NCBI RefSeq assembly: GCF_000717025.1 | Contig: NZ_JNXG01000026.1 | Coordinates: forward strand, 1-61,098 | Source of the DNA: Streptomyces atroolivaceus | GTDB lineage: Bacteria > Actinomycetota > Actinomycetes > Streptomycetales > Streptomycetaceae | DNA: 61,098 nt | Direction: 5' to 3' | Part shown: piece after piece, positions 47,345-56,575 of the stretch | Layout of the letters: every line of letters begins with the position of its first letter | How positions within the stretch are numbered: the stretch's first letter is position 1 | Made by a program: the position numbers and the translations under genes | The notes under the pieces: model-generated | What the model saw: the letters and a program-made list of their open reading frames with translations, nothing else | Database searches by the model: none | What the model was told of the DNA's origin: nothing

Positions 47345-47433
47345 GCCCGCAGGGTAGTGCGCACACTGCGGGCATCCGTCACGTATCCCGTCATGCGAGA
47401 CAGGCGTATCGAAGGCTGTACACCCGGCCCGTC

Positions 47434-47469
47434 GAGCCCGCCGAGCCCGCCGATCCCGCCGAGCCCGGC
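47434..47469. repeat. Four 9-bp tandem repeats
   Basis: GAGCCCGCC, GAGCCCGCC, GATCCCGCC, GAGCCCGGC in succession, in the 156-bp gap between proA and the conserved gene. No other feature is seen there. Confidence 0.75.
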
Positions 47470-47500
47470 GGCGCGGCGGCCCCGCGCCGCGGCAGCCCTC

Positions 47501-47986
47501 TCAGTACGGGTGCACCCCCACGGGTGCGGCCGGGGGCGGGCCGTAACCCTCGGCGATGCGCAGGTGGTACGTCTCCCGGTCGATGACCTCCAGGCCGACG
47601 ATCTCCCACGGCGGGAGCTTCGCGCTGGAACGGTGCTCCCCCCACAGCCGCAGCGCCACAGCCGCGGCGTCGTGGAGGTCCCTGGCCTCTTCCCAGTAGC
47701 GGATCTCCGCGTGGTCGTTGGCGTACCTGCTGGTCAGCAGGAAGGGGTGATCGTGAGCCAGCTGCTCCAGTCCGCGTCGGACCTCCTTCAGCGGTGTCTC
47801 GCTGCCGGAGACGCTGAGGGTGATGTGCCACAGCTTGGAGCGGGTCAGTTCCTCGTCCGTCGCCACCCGTTCCTGCTCGAGGGTCTCGTCGGGGGGCGTG
47901 TCGACGTAGTCGGCTCCCGCCCCGACGCTGGTCAGGGCGCGGCTGCCCGTTCCGCGGGGCAGCGCCCCCGGGCGCGCTCGTCTCAC
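47501..47986 (-). CDS. Conserved hypothetical protein between proB and proA
   Basis: A 161-residue soluble protein. The conserved part begins KLWHITLSVSGSETPLKEVRRGLEQLAHDHPFLLTSRYA and ends with EIVGLEVIDRETYHLRIAEGYG; no catalytic motif is recognised. Start GTG at 47986 is decided by an ideal AGGAGG 6 nt upstream. The ferredoxin-like alternation of strands and helices suggests a small alpha/beta domain. Function unknown. Confidence 0.83.
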   Translation of the reverse strand: MRRARPGALPRGTGSRALTSVGAGADYVDTPPDETLEQERVATDEELTRSKLWHITLSVSGSETPLKEVRRGLEQLAHDHPFLLTSRYANDHAEIRYWEEARDLHDAAAVALRLWGEHRSSAKLPPWEIVGLEVIDRETYHLRIAEGYGPPPAAPVGVHPY

Positions 47987-48116
47987 CGGCGGCCTCCTGT
48001 GAATGCGTAGCTGTCCTGACCCCTTTGTTTTCCCGTGACAAAGTTGACCAGCCCGGGGCCGGGTGTGGGGTGGTTTTCGTGAAGGTCTCCGCCCGAAGGC
48101 TGGACTTTCAGCCGTT

Positions 48117-49235
48117 TCAGGGGGCCGGGCGCGGCGTGAGGACGACGAGGTCGTCCCTGTGTACGACTTCGCGCTCGTAGGCGGGGCCCAGTTCGCGGGC
48201 GAGGTCGCGGGTGGACCGGCCGAGCAGCTGGGGGATCTCCTTGGCGTCGAAGTTGACGAGCCCACGGGCGACGGCCCGGCCGGCGGGGTCCCGCAGCTCG
48301 ACCGGGTCCCCCGCCGAGAACTCTCCCTCGACCGCCGAGATTCCGGCGGGCAGCAAGGACGTGCGGCGCTCGACCACGGCACGCACGGCTCCGTCGTCGA
48401 GCGTGAGGGAGCCCCGCGGGGTCGAGGCATGGGCCAGCCAGAGCAGCCGGTCGGCCGAGCGGCGCCCGGTGCGGTGGAAATACGTGCCGGTGTCGCGCCC
48501 CGCGAGGGCGTCGGCGACATGGCTCGCGGAGGTGAGGACGACCGGGATCCCGGCGGCGGTGGCGATCCTGGCCGCCTCGACCTTGGTGACCATGCCTCCG
48601 GTGCCGACACCCGCCTTTCCCGCGCTGCCGATGGTGACGCCTTCCAGGTCGTCCGGTCCGCTCACCTCGGCGATGCGGGAGGTGCCGGGTGTGCTCGGGT
48701 CTCCGTCGTAGAGGCCGTCGACGTCGGACAGGAGTACGAGCAGGTCGGCATGGACCAGATGGGCGACGAGCGCGGCGAGCCGGTCGTTGTCCCCGAAGCG
48801 GATCTCGTCCGTGGCCACCGTGTCGTTCTCGTTGACGACGGGGAACGCGCCCATCTCGAGGAGTTGGCCGAGCGTGCTGTAGGCGTTGCGGTAGTGGGCG
48901 CGCCGGCTCGTGTCGTCGGCTGTCAGGAGCACCTGCCCGACCCGTACGCCGTAGCGGGCGAAGGAGGCGGTGTAGCGGGCGACGAGCAGTCCCTGACCTA
49001 CGCTGGCCGCGGCCTGCTGCCGGGCCAGGTCCTTGGGCCTGCGCACGAGCCCGAGCGGAGCGAGGCCCGCCGCGATGGCGCCGCTGGAGACGAGGACGAT
49101 CTCGCGTTCACCGCCGCTCCTGACCTTGGCGAGTGCGTCGACCAGCGCGTCGACCCGGTCGGCGTCAAGCCCTCCCGCCGCGGTGGTGAGCGAGGAGGAG
49201 CCGACCTTGACGACGATCCTGCGGGCCTCGGTCAC
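48117..49235 (-). CDS. proB: Glutamate 5-kinase
   Basis: A 372-residue enzyme for the first step of proline synthesis. The amino-acid-kinase domain has IVVKVGSSSLT at the start, LVSSGAIAAG, FPVVNENDTVATDEIRFGDND and GVGTGGMVTKVEAA; a C-terminal PUA domain follows (residues about 280-360). GTG at 49235 (VTEARRIVVKVG) is the family start. Normally obgE lies directly upstream; here four envelope-polymer genes intervene. Confidence 0.96.
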   Translation of the reverse strand: MTEARRIVVKVGSSSLTTAAGGLDADRVDALVDALAKVRSGGEREIVLVSSGAIAAGLAPLGLVRRPKDLARQQAAASVGQGLLVARYTASFARYGVRVGQVLLTADDTSRRAHYRNAYSTLGQLLEMGAFPVVNENDTVATDEIRFGDNDRLAALVAHLVHADLLVLLSDVDGLYDGDPSTPGTSRIAEVSGPDDLEGVTIGSAGKAGVGTGGMVTKVEAARIATAAGIPVVLTSASHVADALAGRDTGTYFHRTGRRSADRLLWLAHASTPRGSLTLDDGAVRAVVERRTSLLPAGISAVEGEFSAGDPVELRDPAGRAVARGLVNFDAKEIPQLLGRSTRDLARELGPAYEREVVHRDDLVVLTPRPAP

Positions 49236-49278
49236 ACCCGGCCTCCGCCCGGCGCCACCCCCGGAGAGTGCGCGGAGC

Positions 49279-49320
49279 GCGCCTCCGGGTCCCCTTGCCG
49301 CGCCTTCGGATTCCCTTGCC
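49279..49320. repeat. Tandem duplication of 21 bp
   Basis: GCGCCTCCGGGTCCCCTTGCC is followed directly by GCGCCTTCGGATTCCCTTGCC (18 of 21 identical), in the 296-bp proB-pyruvyltransferase gap. A CGGGGGC/GCCCCCG stem lies at 49451-49476 and TTACGTAA at 49488-49495. Confidence 0.75.
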
Positions 49321-49531
49321 CCTGACACGTACGCCCGTCCCCATCACGTCGTCCTGCTCGGTCCGCCTCAATCTACGCGAGGGGCGGCGGCGGCACCGTG
49401 TCGTCTCAGCTGCTGTCACGGCACGGCTGCCCCTACAGGGAACAGCCGCTCGGGGGCGATCTTCGACATGCCCCCGAATGGAGTCATTTACGTAATCTCC
49501 ACCGGCCATTCATCGGGCTACCCTCTATTGC

Positions 49532-50956
49532 GTGACAGATGAACCGACCCGCCAGAGGCGCATTCTTCTCAGATCGGGCAAAAGCCCCTTCGATGTAGCT
49601 TCGCTCGAACAGTCCCTCGACAGAGACGTCTTCGCGACCAACGCGGGCAATCTGATCTTCAGTGATGCGGCCCACAAGATCCTGACGACTCCGCGGGCCG
49701 AGGTCTTCTCGAACGGGATCCGCACGGATCCGTCGGCGGCCGCCCGCATCAACGAGGAGTTCGACGTCTTCGTCGTCCCCCTGGCGAACGCGTTCCGCCC
49801 GACCTTCGAACGGCCGCTGAAGCGGATGACGCAGCTGATCAGAAAGCTGCGCATCCCCGTCGTCGTCCTGGGCGTCGGCGCGCAGGCCGACCTCGAGTAC
49901 AACGCGGCCCGGCTGAAGCCGATGGAGCCGACCGTCCGGGAATTCGTCACCGAGGTGCTCAACCGCAGCGCGTCCATCGGTGTGCGGGGCGAGTTCACCG
50001 AGCAGTACCTCAAGAACATGGGCTTCCGGGACGTCGAGGTCATCGGCTGTCCTTCGATGTTCATGAACGGCGAGACGTTCACGCTCGAGAAGAAGTCCGA
50101 GGCGCTCACCGCGGACTCCATGATCTCGGTGAACGGCTCACACAGCGCCGTACGTTCGCACGGCCTGGACGCCATCATCCGGCAGGCCCACGAGCGCTAC
50201 CCGAACCTCCGGTTCATCGGGCAGAACCTCCTCGAGGCCCAGCTGCTCCACTGGCGGGAGACGTCGAACCCGATCGGCGCCCAGACCTCGATGCCGACGC
50301 ATCCGTCCCACCCGATGTACCGCGAGGGCAAGGTCAGGCTCTACGTCGACCCGGCCACCTGGATCGAGGAACTGCGCGCGTACGACTTCTCGTTCGGCTC
50401 CCGCATCCACGGGAACATCGCGGCGCTGCTGGCCGGCGTCCCGAGCACCGTGCTCTGCAGCGACTCGCGGACCCTGGAGCTCTGCCGGTACTTCGGCATT
50501 CCGCACCGCAAGATCTCCGAGACGCCCAAGAACATCGACCCCGCCGAGCTGTACGAGGCGGCGGACTTCGGCGATCTGGTGAACGGCCACAAGGAACGGT
50601 TCCTCCGCTTCACCGGCTTCATGGAGAAGAACGGCCTGGAGAACACCTTCCACCACGGCGACGGCGGCAAGGCGTTCGACGCCCAGGTGTCCAGGCTCGC
50701 CCTCCCGCCGGCGGTCCGCCCGTGGACCGACTCCGACCCCGACACCCTGAGCGGCCGTTTCAGCTGGATGCAGAGCCGGATGGACGAGCTCACCGCGCAG
50801 AACGCCCTCCTGCGCAGCCAGCTCGAGAAGAAGGCCGGCCCGGTCAGCGTCAAGGTGCAGGCGGGTGAGGGAGCGGCCACGTGGCCGTCCGCCTACCGCC
50901 GCGCCCGGCGCGTGGTGGGGCGCCCGGTCCGGAGACTGCTGCGCCCCGAACAGTAG
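49532..50956 (+). CDS. Polysaccharide pyruvyl transferase family protein
   Basis: A 474-residue protein. Family features are IPVVVLGVGAQAD, ASIGVRGEFTEQYLKNMGF, VIGCPSMFM and FSFGSRIHGNIAALLAGVPSTVL (the conserved His/Gly block). Such enzymes add a pyruvate ketal from PEP to a sugar of a wall polymer. A short coiled coil (MDELTAQNALLRSQLEKK) and a basic tail follow near 425-474. GTG start at 49532, TACCCT 7 nt upstream, no SD. Divergent from proB and convergent with the GT2 gene; it is the only plus-strand gene of the polymer cluster. Confidence 0.88.
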   Translation: MTDEPTRQRRILLRSGKSPFDVASLEQSLDRDVFATNAGNLIFSDAAHKILTTPRAEVFSNGIRTDPSAAARINEEFDVFVVPLANAFRPTFERPLKRMTQLIRKLRIPVVVLGVGAQADLEYNAARLKPMEPTVREFVTEVLNRSASIGVRGEFTEQYLKNMGFRDVEVIGCPSMFMNGETFTLEKKSEALTADSMISVNGSHSAVRSHGLDAIIRQAHERYPNLRFIGQNLLEAQLLHWRETSNPIGAQTSMPTHPSHPMYREGKVRLYVDPATWIEELRAYDFSFGSRIHGNIAALLAGVPSTVLCSDSRTLELCRYFGIPHRKISETPKNIDPAELYEAADFGDLVNGHKERFLRFTGFMEKNGLENTFHHGDGGKAFDAQVSRLALPPAVRPWTDSDPDTLSGRFSWMQSRMDELTAQNALLRSQLEKKAGPVSVKVQAGEGAATWPSAYRRARRVVGRPVRRLLRPEQ

Positions 50957-50986
50957 GGGCTTCGCCCGTTGCCGCCCGCGCCCGCC

Positions 50987-52216
50987 TCAGACCTTGTGGG
51001 CGCGGCGCGGCATGTGCAGGCCCGCGGACCGTGCCGTCCTGCGCGCCTTGCCCGCCAGCCGCCGCAGGAAGGCGGTGACGGACTGAGGTCCCGGAACGTC
51101 GATCCGCTTGCGGCCGATCCGTTCGGGCACGGTCACCTCGTAGGCCGACAGCGGCAGTCCCGCACCCTCTTTGAAGTGGGGGTAGACGAGATACAGTCGG
51201 CCTCGGAGACCCTTGCGGACCGCGCGGGGCTCCTTCTTGTCGCTCATGAACCGCAGGATGTCCAGGAGCAGGTCGAGCCTGCCGTTCGAGATGCAGAGCA
51301 GCCTGAGCCGCTCGTGGACCTTGAGGCGACGGGCCAGCCCCGGTGACCAGTAGGCCTCCAGCAGCGGCGCCGCCAGCTCCATCTTCTTCTTCCGCACCTC
51401 GTCGGACTGCCTCAGCAGGGCCGGCCCGAACTGCGGGAGCAAGGTGATCACGAACGGCCGGACCATCAGGACGTCCCGCTTCGGTCCCGGCGGTACATGA
51501 GCGGCGATGAGAGCCGTCAACGCCCGGGCCGAATCGAAGCGCAGCAGATAGCTGCCGCTCTTCGTCACATGCTTGCCGTCGTCGCGGCCCACCAGGTAGT
51601 AGCAGGTGTAGTCGGCCACGACGGAGACGCCGTTGCCCCGGAGGTACGCCTCCATGGTGAAGAGCGCGTCCTCGCCCGTCCTGAGGTTCTCGTCGAACGT
51701 CATTCCGAGCCGGACCAGCAGCTCCCGCCGGAACAGCTTCTGGGCGCTCAGGGTGAACTTGATGTTGGAGGTGTACAGATCCGCCCGCTCGACCGTCTGC
51801 TTCCACATCGACTTCGCCGCGCCGCGGTTGACGCCGACGACCTTCCCGAGGACCACGTCGGTGCCGGCCCGGTCGCCCATCGCGACCATGCGCTCCAGCG
51901 CTTCCTCGCCGAAGTAGTCGTCCGCGTCGAGGAAGAAGACGTACCTGCCGCGAGCGAGGCCGATACCGCGGTTGCGCGGGCCGCTGGGACCGCCGGAGTT
52001 CTCCTGGCGGACGACACGCATGCCGATGGCGGTCCTGGCCGCGAACTCCTCCAGGTACTCCCCCGTGCCGTCGGTCGACCCGTCGTCTATCGCCACGATC
52101 TCCATGCGCTCGGCCGGGAGCGTCTGCGCTTCGACCGACTCCAGGCAGCGGATCAGGTAGGGCATCGCCTGATAGGCGCCGATGATGACGGTCACATCTG
52201 GTGCGCTGCTACTCAT
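50987..52216 (-). CDS. Family 2 glycosyltransferase
   Basis: A 409-residue GT-A enzyme. VTVIIGAYQAMPYLIRCLESV at the N-terminus, IDDGSTDGTGEYL for nucleotide binding, FFLDADDYFG with the DxD metal site, and GEDALFTMEAYLRG for the acceptor region. The C-terminal 150 residues are helical and basic, possibly membrane-associated. ATG at 52216 has GGGG 4 nt upstream; a GTG at 52231 has none. Likely a sugar transfer to the ribitol/glycerol-phosphate polymer. 30 bp from the pyruvyltransferase, tail to tail. Confidence 0.9.
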   Translation of the reverse strand: MSSSAPDVTVIIGAYQAMPYLIRCLESVEAQTLPAERMEIVAIDDGSTDGTGEYLEEFAARTAIGMRVVRQENSGGPSGPRNRGIGLARGRYVFFLDADDYFGEEALERMVAMGDRAGTDVVLGKVVGVNRGAAKSMWKQTVERADLYTSNIKFTLSAQKLFRRELLVRLGMTFDENLRTGEDALFTMEAYLRGNGVSVVADYTCYYLVGRDDGKHVTKSGSYLLRFDSARALTALIAAHVPPGPKRDVLMVRPFVITLLPQFGPALLRQSDEVRKKKMELAAPLLEAYWSPGLARRLKVHERLRLLCISNGRLDLLLDILRFMSDKKEPRAVRKGLRGRLYLVYPHFKEGAGLPLSAYEVTVPERIGRKRIDVPGPQSVTAFLRRLAGKARRTARSAGLHMPRRAHKV

Positions 52217-52301
52217 CTCTCCCCGGTTCACACATATTCACATCAATCAGGAGAAACGATAGAACGCCGCGAGATGACGTGCTCTATGCACTGACACGCC
52301 G

Positions 52302-52348
52302 AACGGCCCGTACGTTCCCCTCCCTGAGGAGGAGACGGACGGGCCGTT
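52302..52348 (-). terminator. Long hairpin after the phosphotransferase gene
   Basis: AACGGCCCGT at 52302-52311 pairs with ACGGGCCGTT at 52339-52348, enclosing a further CCCCTCC/GGAGGAG inner stem, about 125 bp past the phosphotransferase stop and before the GT2 gene. It suggests GT2 has its own promoter. Confidence 0.7.
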
Positions 52349-52472
52349 GCGGCGGTTGCGTCGGGAACCGGACGACTTTCGAACAACTGGATGACGGCTG
52401 GATTACACCTGTTCGTCAGCTCCGTATCCGCCAACAGGCGTCACCTTGCGCACCCGACCGGGCACGCTGCGG

Positions 52473-54665
52473 TCAGCGGACCGCCGAAGGGCCCGCGCCG
52501 ATACCCGCGTCGGCGTCCGGGACGGCCGGCGCGTCGGGGTCGACGGCGGCCTCGGCCTCGGCGACGATCTCCGCCACCCCGTCCCCGGCGCCGCTGGACG
52601 CGGCCTCGGGATCGAGCAGCGGGGCGGGCATCTGTTCACCCACACGCTGCGCGACGCCCGCGTTGCGGGCCTCGGCCTTGGCGGCGAGCGCCTTGACGGC
52701 GGCGTTGAACTGCTCCATCGAAGTGGGCTCGTCCGGTCCCAGCAGGTAGCTCTTCAGTTCGTGGCGGGCTGCGGCCAGCGAGTCGGCCGACGGGTCCGCG
52801 ACGGCACGCAGCAGTTCGTCGATCTCCTGCGCACCGTTGGAGAGGATGACCGCCGCCCGTACCGCGGTGTTCTGGCGCTTGAACTCGTCCGGACCGATCT
52901 CGGCCGAGTCGGTCACCGCGTACGGCTTGCCGCTCGCGATGAAGTCGGACACCACACTGGAGATGTCCGAAACCATGGCGTCGGACTGGTTGAAGCAGTC
53001 GTACAGCTTCGGCTGCGTGCCGGTCACCGTCCGGTGCTCCCACCAGCCGAAGGAACGCCAGTAGGCGTCGTTCCACTCGGCACGCAGGGTGGCGATCTCG
53101 GTCTGGCGGGCCGGGTCGGCGAGGGCGACCCTCGACTCCTCCGACTCGTCGCCCCCGGCACGGCCGGGCTTCGCCAGCCCCGCCAGACGGGCCTCGATGC
53201 GGACGAGTTCCGCCTTGGCCGCACTCTGTCCGGCGGCGGCGGCCGAGGCCTCCCCCGCCCAGCGCGGGTCGGCGGCGCGCTCCCGCGCGGACTTGGCCAC
53301 CAGGGCCTGGATCCGGGCGTTGACGGCCCTGGCCTTGGCGCTGCGGATACCGGTGAAGGGGTGCGGCTTGTAGATGACCCGGACCGGGGTCTCCGCCTGC
53401 AGCAGCCGGCGGACGATGTTCTCGCCGGCCAGCAGCAGCGAGGTGTTGCCGGGGTTGTCGTCCCAGCCCTCCCAGGTGGGGGCGTACAGCACCGTCGGGA
53501 TGGGGTTCTTCGTGGTGCCCGTCCAGCTCTCGATGGGCGCCAGCTGCGGCCGGCCGACTTCGACGATGTCCTCGTCGCGGATGCCGACGTCGGCGAGGGC
53601 GTAGCGGTCGCGGCCCGCGCGGCCGGCCGTCCACACCTCGTCGTACACCTTGGAGTACGGGTTGACGCTGGCCAGCTTGTCGCTGTCGCCATGGCCGATG
53701 AACACGTGCTTCATGGTCGGGACGCGCAGCATGTGGATGTTCTTGCCGACGTTGGCCGGATACAGACACACGCGGACGGTGGAGAGGTTCAGGTTCATCA
53801 GGTGCGTGCCGGCCGGCACGCAGACCACGGGTACGGAGGTGTCCGCGAGCTGCGGGACCAGGTTGCGCTCACGCATGACGATCAGCGGGCGCCCCTCGAC
53901 GGCGGCCATGGTGTCCAGCCACATGTTGCCCTGGTAGGCGGACTCGTTGGAACCGGAGAAGTAGAGCACCACGGTCGGCTGGTACTCGCTCAGCCAGGTG
54001 TCCAGGGCCTTCAGCACGGCGGGTGCCGACGGTGCCCGCCGGCTACGGCGCAGGTACGGGACGAGCAGGACGTTGAAGCCGAGGGCGAGCAGCAGCGTCA
54101 CACCGGCGCCGATGTACCCGAGGAGGTCCTCGCCCGTGCCGGCGGCGACCAGGACGCCCGCCACCGCGGGGAGGTCGAGGTGGAGCATCTTCTCGCTGGA
54201 GCGGTGCAGCAGCGCGCGCGGCGGGGCGTCGGGGATACGGACCGCGTGGAGGTCCACGTTTCGGGTCACGATCGGCAGGCTGCGGCGCAGCCGGATCAGC
54301 GTCGTCAGCGCGCCGTGCGGGGCCTGCAGACCGTAGAAGAGAAGGAAGCACGCGACGGCCGCGTAGAAGAGCGGCTCCTCGGCGAGGTCGAGCCGCGCCA
54401 GCAGCAGGATGATCATCAGGTGGCGGAGGAGGAAGCGTATGGGCAGTCCCGCCCGCACCTTGCCGAGCCGGTTGATCAGATAGCTGCCGCGCTGGTGCAG
54501 ATACCAGTCCGCGACGTACGTGACAGCCGTGGCCGCCGCGAAGAACCAGATATCGGGGAGAAGAGAGGCGACCATGACGCAGGGATAACCCACCGTCATC
54601 AGTACTGCTGCCAACAGTTCTGCCCGACTGCCCACACGGGCCAGGCGAATGGCTGTCGAAATCAC
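52473..54665 (-). CDS. CDP-glycerol/ribitol phosphotransferase (teichoic acid type)
   Basis: A 730-residue TagF-like enzyme that polymerises polyol phosphate onto a lipid-linked precursor. Residues 1-210 carry six or so TMs, which is unusual for TagF proteins; the C-terminal catalytic part contains FIGHGDSDKLASVNPY, LYAPTWEGWDDN, VIYKPHPFTG and SDAMVSDISSVVSDFIASGKP. An Ala/Arg-rich insertion lies at about 470-530 and an acidic tail at the end. GTG start with CAGG 6 nt upstream. Substrate: CDP-ribitol is suggested by the neighbouring synthase. Confidence 0.88.
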   Translation of the reverse strand: MISTAIRLARVGSRAELLAAVLMTVGYPCVMVASLLPDIWFFAAATAVTYVADWYLHQRGSYLINRLGKVRAGLPIRFLLRHLMIILLLARLDLAEEPLFYAAVACFLLFYGLQAPHGALTTLIRLRRSLPIVTRNVDLHAVRIPDAPPRALLHRSSEKMLHLDLPAVAGVLVAAGTGEDLLGYIGAGVTLLLALGFNVLLVPYLRRSRRAPSAPAVLKALDTWLSEYQPTVVLYFSGSNESAYQGNMWLDTMAAVEGRPLIVMRERNLVPQLADTSVPVVCVPAGTHLMNLNLSTVRVCLYPANVGKNIHMLRVPTMKHVFIGHGDSDKLASVNPYSKVYDEVWTAGRAGRDRYALADVGIRDEDIVEVGRPQLAPIESWTGTTKNPIPTVLYAPTWEGWDDNPGNTSLLLAGENIVRRLLQAETPVRVIYKPHPFTGIRSAKARAVNARIQALVAKSARERAADPRWAGEASAAAAGQSAAKAELVRIEARLAGLAKPGRAGGDESEESRVALADPARQTEIATLRAEWNDAYWRSFGWWEHRTVTGTQPKLYDCFNQSDAMVSDISSVVSDFIASGKPYAVTDSAEIGPDEFKRQNTAVRAAVILSNGAQEIDELLRAVADPSADSLAAARHELKSYLLGPDEPTSMEQFNAAVKALAAKAEARNAGVAQRVGEQMPAPLLDPEAASSGAGDGVAEIVAEAEAAVDPDAPAVPDADAGIGAGPSAVR

Positions 54666-54737
54666 GAAGAACCTGCTCCAGGGGGTGCCGGTTGTTTCAC
54701 GTATAGAGGGAAATGTGAAGATTCGGCTTCACGCACT

Positions 54738-54777
54738 CGGGCCTCTGGGTTCACCTTTCGGTAAACCCAGAGGCCCG
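54738..54777 (-). terminator. Terminator after CDP-ribitol synthase-like gene
   Basis: CGGGCCTCTGGGTT and its exact complement form a 14-bp stem with a 12-nt loop, 26 bp past the stop of the gene at 54803. AAAAAG/CTTTTT flanks it on the upstream side in transcript sense. Confidence 0.82.
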
Positions 54778-54802
54778 TAAAAAGTACATTTGTCGAGAAT
54801 TA

Positions 54803-56302
54803 TTACACATCCGCCTGGCGATCCAGGACCGAGGCCAGCGCCTGCTCGAATCCCGACGCCTCGGTGACATCACGGGTCGGGTCCTGCTGCCGCACGTCGA
54901 TGACGTGGCCCGTCATCGCGGACAGGAGGACGTCCAGGGAGGTGCGTGCCACGGCCTCGGACGAGAGCAGCGAGCCCTCCGGCTCCTGCCCGAACGCCTT
55001 GGTCCGCATGGGGGTCGCGGTGCGCTCCGGGTTCACGCAGTTGACCCGGATACCCTCGCCCGCCCACTCGTCGGCCAGCGCCTGCGTGAGGTTGACCATC
55101 GCGGCCTTGGTGGAGGAGTAGAGGCTGTACTCGGCGCGGCCACGGGTGTAGCTGCTGGAGGTGTAGAGCAGCAGCTGGCCCTGGGTCTCCGCCAGGTACT
55201 TGTACGAGGCACGGGCGATCTGCACCGGCGCCAGGTAGTTGACGTTCAGCGCTTCCTGGATCGTCGTGTTGTCCGTCTCCGCCAGCTTGCCGATGCGCAG
55301 CACGCCCGCGGTGTTGATCACGTAGTCGATGCGGCCGGTCTCGGCGTAGGCCTTGGACAGCGCGTCGTCGATGTGTTCCGGGTTCTCGACGTGCGTACCG
55401 GTCGTGGAGCGGCCCAGCGCGTACACGCTGGCGCCGTACTGCTCGGCCAGCGTGGCGATGTCGGCTCCGATGCCGTACGAACCGCCGAACACGACCAGGG
55501 TCCTGCCCGAGAGCAGCTCGCGGTAGGCGGCCTCGTCGGCCTGGCGGGGGGCTGCCGTGGAGGCCAGCTGGAAGAGCTTGTCGGTGATGAAGACGTCGAC
55601 CGGCTGGGTCACCTTCATGTTGTACTCGTCGCCCGCGACCACGTAGATCGGCACGTCGGGGAGGTACCGCAGGACGACAGAGCAGTCGTCGGTGGCCTGG
55701 AAGTTCGGGTCGCCTGCCGCGACCTCGTACGCCTTGCGAATCGTGGAGAGCTTGAACGCCTGCGGGGTCTGGCCGCGGCGCAGCCGGGACCGGTCCGGGA
55801 CGTCGGTGATGAACTCGCCGTCCTCGCCGTGGGTGCGGGTCACGATGATCGTGTCGGCGGACGGGATGGCGACGTCGACCGCCTGGTACCGGTCGAGGGC
55901 GTCGACGCAGTCCTTGATGACCCGCTGTGACAGAAGCGGACGGACCGCGTCATGGAAGAGGACGTTGCGGTCCTCACCCTCCGCGAGTCCTTCGCCGAGA
56001 GCCGCGATGGCGCGCTCGGTGGTCTCGTTCCGGGTGCTGCCACCCTCGATGATCTTGGTGACCTTGGTCAGCCCTGCCTTGGCGACGATCTTCTCGACGT
56101 CGGGCACGAAGCCGGGCGCCATCAGCACGATGACATCGTCGATGCCCTCGGCGTTCTCGAAGATGGTCAGCGTGTGCTCGATGACTGCCTTACCGGCGAT
56201 CTTCAGCAGCTGCTTGGGGATCGACAGTCCCACACGCTGACCGGTCCCACCGGCGAGCACGACCGCTGTGGTCCGGGGCTTGGCTTCATGAGGCACAGAC
56301 AC
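54803..56302 (-). CDS. Bifunctional cytidylyltransferase/SDR reductase (CDP-ribitol synthase-like)
   Basis: A 499-residue fusion. Residues 1-240 are an IspD/TarI-type cytidylyltransferase: VVLAGGTGQRVGLSIPKQLL, GGSTRNETTERAI, FHDAVRPLLS, and TQPVDVFITDK. Residues 255-485 are a short-chain dehydrogenase: VVFGGSYGIGADIATLAEQYG (Rossmann Gly motif), VINTAGVL, and YSLYSSTKAAMVNL with YxxxK. The same arrangement occurs in Haemophilus Bcs1/Acs1, which reduces ribulose-5-phosphate and makes CDP-ribitol. GTG at 56302 with AGGTAGG upstream. It would feed the phosphotransferase next to it. Confidence 0.88.
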   Translation of the reverse strand: MSVPHEAKPRTTAVVLAGGTGQRVGLSIPKQLLKIAGKAVIEHTLTIFENAEGIDDVIVLMAPGFVPDVEKIVAKAGLTKVTKIIEGGSTRNETTERAIAALGEGLAEGEDRNVLFHDAVRPLLSQRVIKDCVDALDRYQAVDVAIPSADTIIVTRTHGEDGEFITDVPDRSRLRRGQTPQAFKLSTIRKAYEVAAGDPNFQATDDCSVVLRYLPDVPIYVVAGDEYNMKVTQPVDVFITDKLFQLASTAAPRQADEAAYRELLSGRTLVVFGGSYGIGADIATLAEQYGASVYALGRSTTGTHVENPEHIDDALSKAYAETGRIDYVINTAGVLRIGKLAETDNTTIQEALNVNYLAPVQIARASYKYLAETQGQLLLYTSSSYTRGRAEYSLYSSTKAAMVNLTQALADEWAGEGIRVNCVNPERTATPMRTKAFGQEPEGSLLSSEAVARTSLDVLLSAMTGHVIDVRQQDPTRDVTEASGFEQALASVLDRQADV

Positions 56303-56540
56303 AGACGACCTACCTTGCGATGACAGGGGGGAACAGTGTGATGGTCGCACTCTCCGTGACCGTCTCGCAAGGCGGACGTTTACCGGTGCTCGCCTCTGGG
56401 AAACCCGCAGTTCACCGCCTGGCCAGGCGGATTGAGTCCTTCGAGCCCCGCACCCGGAGTGACAGACTCCACAGACGTGTTACGCAATCCGCACATCGTC
56501 GGCCGCCTAACCGCCCACCACCTGGCAGTTTGCTGTGAAT

Positions 56541-56566
56541 CGGGCACCCCCGCCCGGGGGTGCCCG
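56541..56566 (-). terminator. Terminator of the rplU-rpmA-obgE unit
   Basis: CGGGCACCCCCG, CC, CGGGGGTGCCCG: a perfect 12-bp stem, 10 bp after the obgE stop. The following 240 bp up to the CDP-ribitol synthase gene show nothing else. Confidence 0.8.
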
Positions 56567-56575
56567 GCGCAGTGG

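Noticed and set aside
52446..54764. A 772-codon frame opposite the phosphotransferase gene
   Set aside because: His/Arg/Asp-rich shadow without motifs; catalytic TagF motifs lie on the minus strand.
49236..56575. Mobile island between proB and obgE
   Set aside because: Composition matches neighbours, no mobility gene or flanking direct repeat; I recall glycopolymer genes at the same place in S. coelicolor.
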